Shown in pieces: positions 24,499-32,898 of a stretch of 44,454 nucleotides of DNA. The notes beneath the pieces were generated by a model. It searched no databases. It worked only from the letters and a program-made list of their open reading frames with translations, and was not told where the DNA came from. A program made the translations under genes and the position numbers. This stretch comes from Gemmataceae bacterium (GTDB lineage Bacteria > Planctomycetota > Planctomycetia > Gemmatales > Gemmataceae): contig JADLBT010000058.1 in assembly GCA_020847555.1 (NCBI GenBank), positions 1 through 44,454 on the forward strand, given 5' to 3'. Position 1 is the first letter of the stretch. Each line of letters opens with the position of its first letter.

Positions 24499-26064
24499 AT
24501 GAGAACCAGGCTTCTCGGCGTCGCCGTGGTCCTGCTGCTGGCCGCTCCCGCCGCCCGCGCCCAGGAGAAAAAAGGCGCGGGCCAGCCGGCGAAGCGGCCG
24601 AACGTTCTGTTCATCGCCATCGACGACCTGAACGACTGGGTCGGTGTCCTGGGCGGCCACCCGCAGGCGCGCACCCCGAACCTCGACCGCCTGGCGAAGC
24701 GCGGCATGGTGTTCACCCGCGCCTACTGCGCCGCTCCGGCGTGCAACCCGTCGCGCACCGCCTTGCTCACCGGCATGCGTCCCTCGACCACCGGCGTCTA
24801 CCTCAACAGCCAGCCGTGGCGGCCGGCCCTGCCCGACGCGGTCACCCTGATGCAGTACCTGCGCGCGAACGGCTACCTCGTCCTCGGCGGCGGGAAAATC
24901 TTCCACAGCAACGACGCCAGGGCGTGGGACGAGTACACCTTCCCGAAGAACAAGGCCCCCGCGAAGGACACCCCCGCCCGCGGCATCGGCGGCAACATGA
25001 CCTGGGGTCCGCTGAGGAAGGCCGGCGACAGCGACCTGACGGACGGCCAGCTGAGCGACTGGGCGGTCGGCAAGCTGAAGGAGAAGCACGCCAAACCGTT
25101 CTTCCTCGCAGTCGGGTACATCAAGCCGCACCTGCCGTGGCACGCGCCGCAAAAATACTTCGACATGCACCCGCTCGACAAGGTCCAGCTGCCGAAGGTT
25201 CTCGCCACCGACCTCGACGACATCCCGCCGGCCGGCATCAAGATGGCCAAGCCGCAGGGGGATCACGCCCAGATCGTCAAGGCCGGCCTGTGGAAGGAGG
25301 CAGTCCAGGCATACCTCGCCGCCGGCTCGTACATGGATGCCCAGCTCGGCCGCCTGCTCGATGCCCTCGCCCGGAGCCCCTACGCGGACAACACGATCGT
25401 CATCCTGTGGAGCGACCACGGCTGGCACCACGGGCAGAAGGAGCACTGGCGCAAGTTCGCCCTGTGGGAGCAGGCGACCCGGGTCACCCTCACGATCGCG
25501 GTCCCGGGCACGACCCGGCCCGACCAGCGCTGCGCCCGCACGGTCAACCTGCTGGACCTCTACCCGACCGTGCTTGGGCTTTGCAGCCTGCCCGCGAAGA
25601 AGGGACTGGAGGGGCACAGCCTGGTCCCGCTCCTGCGCGACCCGCAGGCTCCGTGGGACCACCCGTCGATCACCACCCACGGGCGCAACAACCACACCGT
25701 CCGCACCGAGCGCTGGCGCTACATCCGCTACCAGGACGGCGCCGAGGAGCTGTACGATCACGACGCGGATCCGCTGGAGTGGAAGAACCTCGCGAAGGAT
25801 CCGCGGTACGTCGAACTCAAGAAGGATCTCGCCGCCCGGCTGCCGACGGTGAACGCCCCGGACGCCCCGTTCGGCAAGAAGGGCAAGGGCAAGGCGAAGG
25901 GCAAGGCGAAGGTGGGAGCGGCCGGCGAGCGTGTGCCGCCGGCGCTGCCGGGCCAGGAGCGCCTGCTGCTCCTGGCAGTGCCAGCCTTCCGTGACGGTTT
26001 TCCGACGCTGCCGGTCCGGGGGGCCGCACTGCTCGACGCGCGGCGGCGCGACTCCTCTCCGTGA
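24499..26064 (+). CDS. Exported type-I sulfatase, iduronate-2-sulfatase-like
   Basis: A 521-residue sulfatase that hydrolyses sulfate esters, probably of algal or host polysaccharides. A signal peptide (MRTRLLGVAVVLLLAAPAARA) is followed by the metal-site IDDLNDW (41-47) and the formylglycine motif CNPSR (C82-R86); a sulfatase-modifying enzyme must convert C82. Further on are PFFLAVGYIKPHLPWHAP and WSDHGWHHGQKEHWRKF, with the metal and substrate residues typical of iduronate-2-sulfatase-like planctomycete enzymes. The catalytic domain ends near residue 470; a lysine-rich segment (KKGKGKAKGKAKVG) and about 45 residues of non-family sequence follow. That tail may come from a lost original stop. 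The stop codon overlaps a GTG start of gluQ. Confidence 0.92.
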   Translation: MRTRLLGVAVVLLLAAPAARAQEKKGAGQPAKRPNVLFIAIDDLNDWVGVLGGHPQARTPNLDRLAKRGMVFTRAYCAAPACNPSRTALLTGMRPSTTGVYLNSQPWRPALPDAVTLMQYLRANGYLVLGGGKIFHSNDARAWDEYTFPKNKAPAKDTPARGIGGNMTWGPLRKAGDSDLTDGQLSDWAVGKLKEKHAKPFFLAVGYIKPHLPWHAPQKYFDMHPLDKVQLPKVLATDLDDIPPAGIKMAKPQGDHAQIVKAGLWKEAVQAYLAAGSYMDAQLGRLLDALARSPYADNTIVILWSDHGWHHGQKEHWRKFALWEQATRVTLTIAVPGTTRPDQRCARTVNLLDLYPTVLGLCSLPAKKGLEGHSLVPLLRDPQAPWDHPSITTHGRNNHTVRTERWRYIRYQDGAEELYDHDADPLEWKNLAKDPRYVELKKDLAARLPTVNAPDAPFGKKGKGKAKGKAKVGAAGERVPPALPGQERLLLLAVPAFRDGFPTLPVRGAALLDARRRDSSP

Positions 26065-27074
26065 CGGCAGTCCTCCGCATGTTCGCAACAGCCGTGACCA
26101 GCGCGACCGCTCCGCCGTCGGCCCTGTCCCGGGTCAAGGGGCGGCTCGCGCCTTCGCCGACCGGCGCCCAGCACGTCGGCAACGCGCGGACGTACCTGGT
26201 CGCGTGGCTGTCGGCGCGGTCGCGCGACGGGGCCGTGGCGCTGCGCATCGAGGACATCGACTCGCCGCGCGTCAAGCCCGGCGCGGCCAACCAGGCGTGC
26301 GCCGACCTGGGCTGGCTCGGGCTGGACTGGGACGAGGGGCCGGTCGTCCAGACCGGCCGGCTCCCGCTCTACGAGGCGGCACTGCGGCGGCTGCGCGAGC
26401 AGGAACTGGTCTATCCCTGCATCTGCACGCGCGGCGACGTGGAGCGCGCCGCCAGCGCCCCGCACGCCGACCATGAGGGGCCGGTCTACCCCGGCACGTG
26501 CGCCGGGCGGTGCGCGGCGGACGCCGATGCGCTGGAGGGGCGGCCGTATGCCTGGCGTTTCCGCGTCGGGGCGCAGGCGGGGGAATTCGTGGATGCGTTC
26601 CGCGGGCCGACGCGCGTGTCGGCCGCGGAGATGGGCGGGGATTTCGTTGTCTGGAAGTCGGTCGGCACGCCGGCGTATCAGCTGGCGGTGGTCGTCGATG
26701 ACGCGGCGATGGGCGTGACCGAGGTGGTACGCGGCGACGACCTCGTCCCGTCCACGCCGCGGCAGCTGCTGCTCTATCGCTCGCTTGGGTTACCTCCACC
26801 GTCGTTTGCGCACGTCCCCCTGGTGGTCGGTCCCGACAACCGGCGGCTCGCGAAGCGGCACGGCGATACGCGCCTGTCTGCGCTGCGAGTTGCGGGAGTG
26901 ACCGCCGAGCGCCTGCTCGGCCTGCTCGCGTGGTCGTGCGGGTGGCTGGATCGAATTGAGCCGATCACCGCTCAGGAACTGCTGCCGCACTTCCGGCTGG
27001 GGATTGTTCCGCCGGTGCCGTTCGTGCTGACGCCCGAGTTGCTGCGGGAGATTGGATACGAGGGGACAGCCTGA
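26061..27074 (+). CDS. gluQ: Glutamyl-Q tRNA(Asp) synthetase
   Basis: A 337-residue GluRS-like enzyme without anticodon-binding domain, which attaches glutamate to the queuosine base 34 of tRNA(Asp). It shows the class I start KGRLAPSPTGAQHVGNART (HIGH equivalent HVGN), RIEDIDSPR, the zinc site CICTRG ... YPGTC (C-x-C ... Y-x3-C of GluQ), and RLAKRHGDT in the place of KMSKS. Length fits GluQ (about 300), not full GluRS (about 480). The first GTG (26061) overlaps the sulfatase stop as GTGA; ATG 26079 is an alternative, and neither has a clear Shine-Dalgarno, so coupling from the sulfatase is possible. The usual neighbour dksA is not present. A 66-base inverted repeat follows the stop. Confidence 0.88.
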   Translation: MTAVLRMFATAVTSATAPPSALSRVKGRLAPSPTGAQHVGNARTYLVAWLSARSRDGAVALRIEDIDSPRVKPGAANQACADLGWLGLDWDEGPVVQTGRLPLYEAALRRLREQELVYPCICTRGDVERAASAPHADHEGPVYPGTCAGRCAADADALEGRPYAWRFRVGAQAGEFVDAFRGPTRVSAAEMGGDFVVWKSVGTPAYQLAVVVDDAAMGVTEVVRGDDLVPSTPRQLLLYRSLGLPPPSFAHVPLVVGPDNRRLAKRHGDTRLSALRVAGVTAERLLGLLAWSCGWLDRIEPITAQELLPHFRLGIVPPVPFVLTPELLREIGYEGTA

Positions 27075-27078
27075 GCCA

Positions 27079-27144
27079 GGGGCAAGGGCCTTGTGCAAGG
27101 CCCACGGGTGGCGCCCTGTGGCCCTTGCACAAGACCCTTGCCCC
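27079..27144. repeat. Extended inverted repeat with family A core
   Basis: GGGGCAAGGGCCTTGTGCAA (27079-27098) pairs with TTGCACAAGACCCTTGCCCC (27125-27144) with one mismatch, and inside lies a family A core (GCCCACGGG-TGGCG-CCCTGTGGC). This makes a hairpin of nearly 30 bp between the convergent gluQ and epimerase genes, 4 and 6 bases from their stops. It looks like a family A unit nested in a second palindrome. Confidence 0.85.
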
Positions 27145-27150
27145 CAGCCC

Positions 27151-28095
27151 TCACGCCGCCCACTGCTGCCCGAGGCTGCGCTGCCACGCCACCTGTTCCG
27201 CCAGCCCCTCGTCCATCCCGGTCCGCGGCCGCCACCCAAGATGGCGGGCAATCCTCGTCGTGTCGGCGAAGGTGTAGCGCTGGTCCCCGGCACGCGCCGC
27301 CTCCTGGCGCACCCGGGCCTGGCGCCCCGTCAGCTGCTCCAGCTTGCGCAGCACGTCCCAGACGGTGACCGCCTCGCCGCCGCCGACGTTGTACGTCTCG
27401 CCTACCGGCGCCTCCAGCGCCAGTGCCGTCGCCTCGACGCAATCGGCGATGTACGTGTTGCCGCGCACCTGCAGCCCGTCCCCGTAGACGACGATCGGTT
27501 CCCCCGCCAGCAGGGCCGCGATGAAGCGGTGGTAGCCCATGTCGGGACGCTGGCGCGGGCCGTAGACGGAGAAGTAGCGCAGCACCACCAGCGGCAGGCC
27601 GCGCTCCTCCGCGTGGGCGCGGCACAGGTTCTCGGCCGCCAGCTTCGTCACCCCGTATGGCGAGATTGGCCGCGCCGGCAGCTGCTCGTCCCCGGACCCG
27701 AAGCGGCCGTAGACGCTGGAGGTCGAGACACAGAGGAAGCGGTGCAGGCGCGGGCAGGCGCGCACCGCCTCCAGCAGCCGGTGCGTCGCGGTCAGGTTGC
27801 AGCTCTGGTACAGCTCGAACTCGGTCCAGCTCTTCGCCAGGCCCGGCATCGCCGCCAGGTGGAAGACCGCCTCGACGCCGTCGGTCGCCGCGTCGAGCGG
27901 GTCGTGCCGCAGGTCGAGGGCGTGGAAGGTGAACGCGGGGTGGCGCAGCGCCGCCGTCAGGTTCGCCTCCTTGAGCGGCCGCGGGTAGTAGGGGATGAAG
28001 GCGTCAAGCCCGACGACCTCGTGCCCCGCGTGCAGCAGCCGCTCACACAGGTGCGACCCGATGAACCCGGCGGCGCCGGTGACCAGGCATTTCAT
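27151..28095 (-). CDS. NAD-dependent epimerase/dehydratase (UDP-sugar 4-epimerase type)
   Basis: A 314-residue extended SDR enzyme. NAD-binding GAAGFIGSH (7-15), the catalytic SSVYG and SPYGVTK (Y-x3-K), and [20 protein letters not shown] are typical of UDP-glucose/UDP-glucuronate 4-epimerases. It would supply activated sugars for glycan synthesis in the cytosol. Start ATG 28095 is chosen because the SDR fold begins at that Met ([13 protein letters not shown]) and GGAGG lies 8 bases upstream. Its ATG overlaps the TGA of the upstream double glycosyltransferase (ATGA), so translation is probably coupled, and the two likely act in one glycan pathway. Confidence 0.9.
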   Translation of the reverse strand: MKCLVTGAAGFIGSHLCERLLHAGHEVVGLDAFIPYYPRPLKEANLTAALRHPAFTFHALDLRHDPLDAATDGVEAVFHLAAMPGLAKSWTEFELYQSCNLTATHRLLEAVRACPRLHRFLCVSTSSVYGRFGSGDEQLPARPISPYGVTKLAAENLCRAHAEERGLPLVVLRYFSVYGPRQRPDMGYHRFIAALLAGEPIVVYGDGLQVRGNTYIADCVEATALALEAPVGETYNVGGGEAVTVWDVLRKLEQLTGRQARVRQEAARAGDQRYTFADTTRIARHLGWRPRTGMDEGLAEQVAWQRSLGQQWAA

Positions 28096-31000
28096 GGATG
28101 CGCCTCCTGCGCCTCTGCGGACCGAGCGGCGCAGGGCGCGGGGGCAGTACCGAGTACCGAGTACCGAGTACCGAGTACCGAACTCGGCCCCTCGCCTTTC
28201 GCCTCTCTTCCCTCCAGCTCGGCCACGCGCTGCAGCAGCACCCGAACGGCGTGGTCGAGCGTGGCGCAGCACTCGGTCAGTTCCTGCACGGCCGCGAGGA
28301 GCCGGCCGTTGAAGCCCGACTGCTGGCGGGAGAGCACATCGACGTAGGCGTGCTTGAAATTGCCGAGCAGCTTGCGCTTCACCCGCCGCTTGAGCGGCGC
28401 GAACAACCCCTCGGTGACGTCGGTGTAGTCGGTCGGGAGTTGCTGCACCCGGCCGGCCTCGATCAGCGCCGTGTGGGCCGCGTCCAGGGCCGCAGAGCAG
28501 GCCCCGTCGTCGCACCCCTGCCCTTCCACCGCCAGCCGGAATTCGCCCATCGTGGCCGATCCCGCCTCCGGGGTGTCCGCACGCTCGACCCAGAGCGCCA
28601 CGCGGTAGGCGCCCGGAGAGGGCGGCACCGGCACCGGCATCGCCGCCGTCAGCGCCCGGCCCGGGGCGAGCAGCCCTGGGAGCGGCACGGCCTCCGTCCC
28701 GCCCGCGACCGGCTGTCCTTCCTCGTCCGCCACCCGGCAGCGCAGCACGGCCCGCGCCGGCCCGTCCGCCGTCAGCGGGTGCGTCCCCCGGTTGAGCACG
28801 CGGACCGGGACCAGGAACGCCCGGGCGCCGGCCGCGACGGCGTGCTCGGCCCGCTTCGGCCGCACCTCGACGGCGCAGTGGTGCGGCCTCGGGGCGGCGT
28901 CGAGCACCTGCTCGACGACCGCGGCGAAGCGCTCGCGCCACGCGGCCCGACCAAACCGCGCCGCCCGCTCCAGCCCGCGCCGCCGCATCTGCTCCGCTAC
29001 CGGAGCGCTCAGCCCGCGCAGCGCCTCCTGGACGCGCTCCACGAACGCCGGGCGCGACCCGAACGCGGCGCGGACGTGGACCCGGCCGCGCTCGCCCATC
29101 GCGTGCCACACGTCGGGCGCTTCCCACATCTCGTCCAGCGCCCGGGCGAGCCCGTCGTACCCGTCCACCGCCCGCCCCCCGCCGGAACGACGCAGGTGGC
29201 CCGCCAGCACCGCGCAGCGCGCGTCCGCCAGCACCGGCACCCCCTGCGCCCACGCTTCCAGGGCGGCGAGCGAGAGCGACTCGTAGGGCGACGGCTGGAT
29301 CAGCGCCGCCGCCCCCGCCAGGACATCGCGCTTCGTCCGCTCGTCCACGAACCCCAGGTCGCGCGCCCACGGCTCGGCCGGGATCGGCACCGGCCCCTGC
29401 CCCAGGAAGACGAAGGTGAACCGCCCCGGCCGTTCCCGGTGATACCGGCGGGCGTGCTCGAACAGGGCCGGCAGCTCCTTCTGCGGCGAGTACCGGCCGG
29501 CGTAGACGACGTATGGCCCCATCACCCCGACCACCTCACGCCCGGCCCGCGCGTCGCCCGCTTGCCCGGTGTCGAGGTAGGTGCCCATGCAGACCGCGCC
29601 GGGGTGGTTCAGCCCCAGCTCGGCCTCGGCAAGGTGCTGCTCCTCGGGACTGTGGTAGAGTAGCCCGCCCGCCCGGCCGTAGACCTCCGGCCACGCGCCG
29701 AGCCGCGCCAGCGCCTCGTCATGGAAACACGGCACGACGACCGTCCGCTCCGGCAACGCACGGGCGACGTCGCAGGTCAGCCCGTAGAGGTACGGCCCGG
29801 TCAGGATGGCGTCGAACTCCGCGCCGCGTCGCGTCAAGGCATCCATCAGCGCCGACGAATGGATCGAATGACGCAGGTACGCCGCCTCGGCGTCCGGCCC
29901 GACGCGCCCCTCCGCCTGCCAGACCGCGCGCACCGCTTCGAGGTGGCGGGGCCGGTCGTGCGGGTCCATCGGGTAGCGGTGGACCGGGATACCGCCGAGG
30001 ACCGTGGTCCCCGCCGGTAGCTCGTCGGTCCAGACGCTCTCGTGCCGGACGCAGGTGGTGAACACCTCGACTGCGGAACCGGCGTCGCGCAGCGCCTCGG
30101 CGATGGTGCGCAGCGACGCCTCCGCCCCGCCCGCGAAGTCGGTCCCGTACCGGAAGGAGACGATGGCGACCCGCTGGCGCGCAAAGCTCCCGGGTGGCGC
30201 CCCGTGGGTGGACAGTCTCAAACTTGGCCCACGGGGCGCCACCCGGGGGCTTTGGGGCTCCCTCTCACTCATCAGCACCCGGCGCAGCTGCCGCGCCAGG
30301 TCGTCCGTGTCCTCGGGGCGGAAGGTCAGGCCGGCGTCGCCGACCGTCTCGGGCAGGGCGGTGGCGCGGGCCGCGACGACCGGCACGCCGCAGGCCATCG
30401 CCTCCAGGACCGGGATGCAGAAGCTCTCCCACGCGGACGGCGTGACGAACACGTCCGCCGCCCGGTAGGCGTCCACGAGCCGTTCGCCCGTGAGGTGGCC
30501 GAGGAAGTGGACCCGATCCGCGACACCCAGTCTCGCGGCGAGGTCGCGACAGCGGCGTGCCTCGGCGCGGTACAGGTCCGCGGTCGTGCCGGCGATGAGG
30601 GCGTGGACCGGCGGCTCCAGGTCGCGCAGGCGCGCGAGCGCCTCCACCAGCAGCGGGACGCGCTTGTTCGGGGCCAGGCGGCCGACGAACAGCACCACCC
30701 GGGCGCCTTCCAGCCCCAGCGTCCGCCGCCAGTGGGTCGAGGGGCCGGGGCGGAAGCTGTCGAGGTCAACGGGGAAAGCGAGACGGTGGAGCCGCTCGGC
30801 GGGCAGCCCACACCGCGCGAGCAATTCCCGGTGCGTGTAGGTGCTGTGGACGAGGACGCCGTCGGCACACCACGTCAGGCCGCGCTGGTGGACGCCTCGA
30901 TCGAGGGCCTCGCGGTTTTGCAGGCCCCACAACTCGGGCGGCGTGACGCCGTGGTAGTCGATGAGGAGACGCGGCCGCCCGCCGGCCAGCAGCGGCAGCA

Positions 31001-31259
31001 GCTGGAGCGAGGGGTAGTACTGCCCGTACTCGGCGATGACGAGGTCGCAGGCGGCGATGAACGCCCACTCCGGCCCGCGGTGGTCCTCCGGGCGGAGGGT
31101 ACGACAGTGCGGGCGGACGGCGGGGTGCAGGTCGCGGTCGGACTCGACGAGGACGCGGACGTCGGCCCCGCGGTCGAGGAAGAAGGCGAGTTTCTCGGCC
31201 ACCTGGTTGCCGATGGCGTCGCCGGCCTGCGCGTTGTGACTGAGGAGCGCGACCCGCAT
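28092..31259 (-). CDS. Double GT4-type glycosyltransferase with C-terminal beta domain
   Basis: A 1055-residue protein with two GT-B glycosyltransferases in tandem. The first, residues 1 to about 335, starts [14 protein letters not shown] and has [15 protein letters not shown] and the donor-site E-x7-E region ([20 protein letters not shown]). The second, about 360-760, starts [20 protein letters not shown] and has [15 protein letters not shown] and [21 protein letters not shown] double family A palindrome (30183-30253) encodes the linker, residues about 336-359. Then follow a beta domain rich in [17 protein letters not shown] strands, resembling Wzt-C, and a coiled coil. A 7-bp tandem repeat encodes [12 protein letters not shown] near the end. 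The role is likely in surface glycan synthesis with the epimerase. ATG 31259 has GGAGG 8 bases upstream; an upstream in-frame extension to 31463 is not glycosyltransferase-like. Confidence 0.88.
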   Translation of the reverse strand: MRVALLSHNAQAGDAIGNQVAEKLAFFLDRGADVRVLVESDRDLHPAVRPHCRTLRPEDHRGPEWAFIAACDLVIAEYGQYYPSLQLLPLLAGGRPRLLIDYHGVTPPELWGLQNREALDRGVHQRGLTWCADGVLVHSTYTHRELLARCGLPAERLHRLAFPVDLDSFRPGPSTHWRRTLGLEGARVVLFVGRLAPNKRVPLLVEALARLRDLEPPVHALIAGTTADLYRAEARRCRDLAARLGVADRVHFLGHLTGERLVDAYRAADVFVTPSAWESFCIPVLEAMACGVPVVAARATALPETVGDAGLTFRPEDTDDLARQLRRVLMSEREPQSPRVAPRGPSLRLSTHGAPPGSFARQRVAIVSFRYGTDFAGGAEASLRTIAEALRDAGSAVEVFTTCVRHESVWTDELPAGTTVLGGIPVHRYPMDPHDRPRHLEAVRAVWQAEGRVGPDAEAAYLRHSIHSSALMDALTRRGAEFDAILTGPYLYGLTCDVARALPERTVVVPCFHDEALARLGAWPEVYGRAGGLLYHSPEEQHLAEAELGLNHPGAVCMGTYLDTGQAGDARAGREVVGVMGPYVVYAGRYSPQKELPALFEHARRYHRERPGRFTFVFLGQGPVPIPAEPWARDLGFVDERTKRDVLAGAAALIQPSPYESLSLAALEAWAQGVPVLADARCAVLAGHLRRSGGGRAVDGYDGLARALDEMWEAPDVWHAMGERGRVHVRAAFGSRPAFVERVQEALRGLSAPVAEQMRRRGLERAARFGRAAWRERFAAVVEQVLDAAPRPHHCAVEVRPKRAEHAVAAGARAFLVPVRVLNRGTHPLTADGPARAVLRCRVADEEGQPVAGGTEAVPLPGLLAPGRALTAAMPVPVPPSPGAYRVALWVERADTPEAGSATMGEFRLAVEGQGCDDGACSAALDAAHTALIEAGRVQQLPTDYTDVTEGLFAPLKRRVKRKLLGNFKHAYVDVLSRQQSGFNGRLLAAVQELTECCATLDHAVRVLLQRVAELEGREAKGEGPSSVLGTRYSVLGTAPAPCAARSAEAQEAHP
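28146..28180. repeat. 7-bp tandem repeat AGTACCG x5 in coding sequence
   Basis: Five perfect head-to-tail copies of AGTACCG. They lie inside the last codons of the glycosyltransferase gene, read on the minus strand as CGGTACT units, and encode [12 protein letters not shown]. Since 7 is not a multiple of 3, each copy gained or lost would shift the frame of the last 30 codons; three copies restore it. The neighbouring GTG/ATG overlap with the epimerase is downstream of it. Confidence 0.9.
30183..30253. repeat. Double family A palindrome inside glycosyltransferase gene
   Basis: AAAGCTCCCGGGTGGCGCCCC (30183-30203 and on) and the complementary AAAGCCCCCGGGTGGCGCCCC of the minus strand (30253 back) form one long inverted repeat of about 28 bp with a loop of roughly 15 bases. 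It is in frame in both halves and codes for [24 protein letters not shown] linker residues between the two GT domains. Confidence 0.85.
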
Positions 31260-31308
31260 GGTGTTCCTCCGTGAACCGGGCACCGTCCGTGGTCGGGAGC
31301 AAGGGGAT

Positions 31309-31337
31309 ATGCTAGCACCCCGGCTGGCCCCACGCAA
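31309..31337 (-). promoter_or_regulatory. Predicted promoter of double glycosyltransferase gene
   Basis: On the minus strand TTGCGT (31337-31332), 17 bases, TAGCAT (31314-31309). The pair lies about 50 bases upstream of ATG 31259 and would drive the glycosyltransferase-epimerase operon. Both boxes match only four of six consensus bases. Confidence 0.4.
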
Positions 31338-31360
31338 TGCGGAAGCGCCGCGTGCCGCCC

Positions 31361-32554
31361 TCAATCGAACGGCCAGGTGAGGAGCATCACCCGCATCAGC
31401 GCGCCGAAGACACACCCGGTCAGCGACAGGTAGATCCACGCATGGAGCGAGGCGGGATACCACGGGAAGGTGTAGACCCCGCTGAGCAGGGGCCGGGCGG
31501 GCGGGGGCGGCGTGGTCGATTCCAGGAACCGCATCTCAAGCGGAGCGGGCGCGGGCGGCTCCTCACCGGGCGACAGCGGTCGGCCCGGTCCGGTCGGCAT
31601 CGAGACCTCGACCCCGATGGGGCGGTGGCCGTCCACCGCCAGCGGGACCGGGGCCGCCGGCTCCTCCTCCCGCACCCCGTAGGCATCGGCCTCCGGGGTG
31701 GGCCGGGGGAAGGACGGCGGGGCCGGCCGCACCGCTGGCGGGTCGTCCTGGACGCCGTATGGCGTCGCCGGCGCCCACTCATCCTCCCGCACGGGGATGG
31801 GCTGTGGGACGACCTTCACCGCCTCCGGGGTCAGGGTGACGCCCTCCAGCGGCAGGGGCGGCAGGTTCGACAGCGGCTCCACGCGCTGGGGGATGGGCGC
31901 CGGGTCGCCGCCCGGCACCTCCGCCGCGACGCGCTTTTTCTTCTTCCGCCTCTTGCGCGGCTGGTCGGCGAGCAGCCACGCGACGCGCCCGAGCAGCCGG
32001 GCGTAGAGCAGCAGGACCGTCGCCCCGGCCAGCCCGGCCACCGGCAGGAGCAGCCAGGTCTCCAGCCGCAGGGCGAGGTATCCGAGCACCCCGGCCCCGA
32101 CCACCAGCCCGCCGGCGATCAGCCACACGACCACCATTACGTGGCCTTGCCGGAACAGTTGCCGGAGGATCGCCGGCCGCAGGACTGCCCAGCGCACGTT
32201 GGCGCTGAGCGAGGAAAACAGGCTGACCGGAAAGAGGAGCCAGATAACAATGACCAGGAGGGGGTAGACGCCGACGGCCGGCAGCCCGAGCAGGCGAGTG
32301 AACACGCCGTCGAGGAGGAACCACACCGGCACCAGCCAGAACCCGACCAGCCAGGCGAGATACCACAGCTTCCAGAGCCAGTCGAACATCGGCTCGTCCG
32401 GCCAGCGCACCTCGTCCTGCCCGGCCGCCGTGCTCTCCAGAACGACGAGGAACGAGTGGGCCGCGTAGGAGAGAACCCACAGGCCGACGATCACCGCGCC
32501 GACTCCGAAGCTGAAGAAGATGGCCGCGTTGCCGGCCGCGCCGAGAGCGTACAT
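31361..32554 (-). CDS. Polytopic membrane protein of unknown function
   Basis: A 397-residue protein I do not recognise. Five hydrophobic segments lie in the first 215 residues: about 10-38 (FFSFGVGAVIVGLWVLSYAA), 62-80, 96-118, 138-162 and 165-190. They are followed by a basic patch (RKRRKKKKR), a Pro/Glu-rich cytoplasmic stretch of about 150 residues with repeated 'YGV-[QR]-[DE]-[DE]' (PYGVQDD, AYGVREE), and a sixth segment near the C-terminus (HAWIYLSLTGCVFGALMRVM). It looks like a planctomycete-specific membrane protein; no enzyme motif is visible. Start ATG 32554 begins MYALGAAGNAAIFF. A plausible promoter is at 32768-32796, about 210 bases upstream. Confidence 0.6.
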   Translation of the reverse strand: MYALGAAGNAAIFFSFGVGAVIVGLWVLSYAAHSFLVVLESTAAGQDEVRWPDEPMFDWLWKLWYLAWLVGFWLVPVWFLLDGVFTRLLGLPAVGVYPLLVIVIWLLFPVSLFSSLSANVRWAVLRPAILRQLFRQGHVMVVVWLIAGGLVVGAGVLGYLALRLETWLLLPVAGLAGATVLLLYARLLGRVAWLLADQPRKRRKKKKRVAAEVPGGDPAPIPQRVEPLSNLPPLPLEGVTLTPEAVKVVPQPIPVREDEWAPATPYGVQDDPPAVRPAPPSFPRPTPEADAYGVREEEPAAPVPLAVDGHRPIGVEVSMPTGPGRPLSPGEEPPAPAPLEMRFLESTTPPPPARPLLSGVYTFPWYPASLHAWIYLSLTGCVFGALMRVMLLTWPFD

Positions 32555-32898
32555 GGGAAACCGCGTCCTGGGATCCGTGATCTGGCCGCGCCGCCGCCGG
32601 CCTACCTATTGTGCCCACCGCCCGCGTCGGCCGCCACCCCCGCGCGCGTTTCCGCCGCGCCGGGACGTTGCCGTTGCTCTCGGACAGAGGACCAATGGGA
32701 GGGCATGGCAACCCCCCCGGCAGGCAGGCAGGCAGGTAGGTCGAGTCAGGGCCATTCGCAGAAGATTATTATTACCTCCGTGAGAAGGTACGGCAACCAC
32801 ATTCCCTAAAGTCCACGGACTGCGTTCTGTGGGCCAAGCGTTGGGAGCCTGCCCCACGGGACGCGGCCCGTGGGCTTTGACAGAGCAGCTTCCCCGGG
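32555..32898. other. Intergenic region upstream of membrane protein gene
   Basis: 344 bases. It holds a possible minus-strand promoter TTGCCG (32796-32791)-17-AATAAT (32773-32768), a short tandem repeat (GGCA)x4 at 32719-32734, and a double family A palindrome at 32808-32878 next to the WD40 gene stop. No coding frame was recognised. Confidence 0.55.
32808..32878. repeat. Double family A palindrome
   Basis: A left unit AAAGTCCACGGACTGCGTTC (32808-, degenerate, ending CTGTGGGCC) and a right unit CCCACGGGACGCGGCCCGTG (32853-, ending GGGCTTT at 32878), 12-16 bases apart. The right unit lies 21 bases downstream of the WD40 gene stop (minus strand), fitting a terminator. The double form matches 8844-8914 and 30183-30253. 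Confidence 0.85.

Noticed and set aside
28146..28180. CRISPR-like array
   Set aside because: Units are 7 bp without spacers and lie in a gene; no cas genes are present in the window.
32719..32740. GGCA tetranucleotide run as a phase-variable tract
   Set aside because: Only four copies, in intergenic DNA and about 165 bases from the nearest gene start; too short to claim switching.
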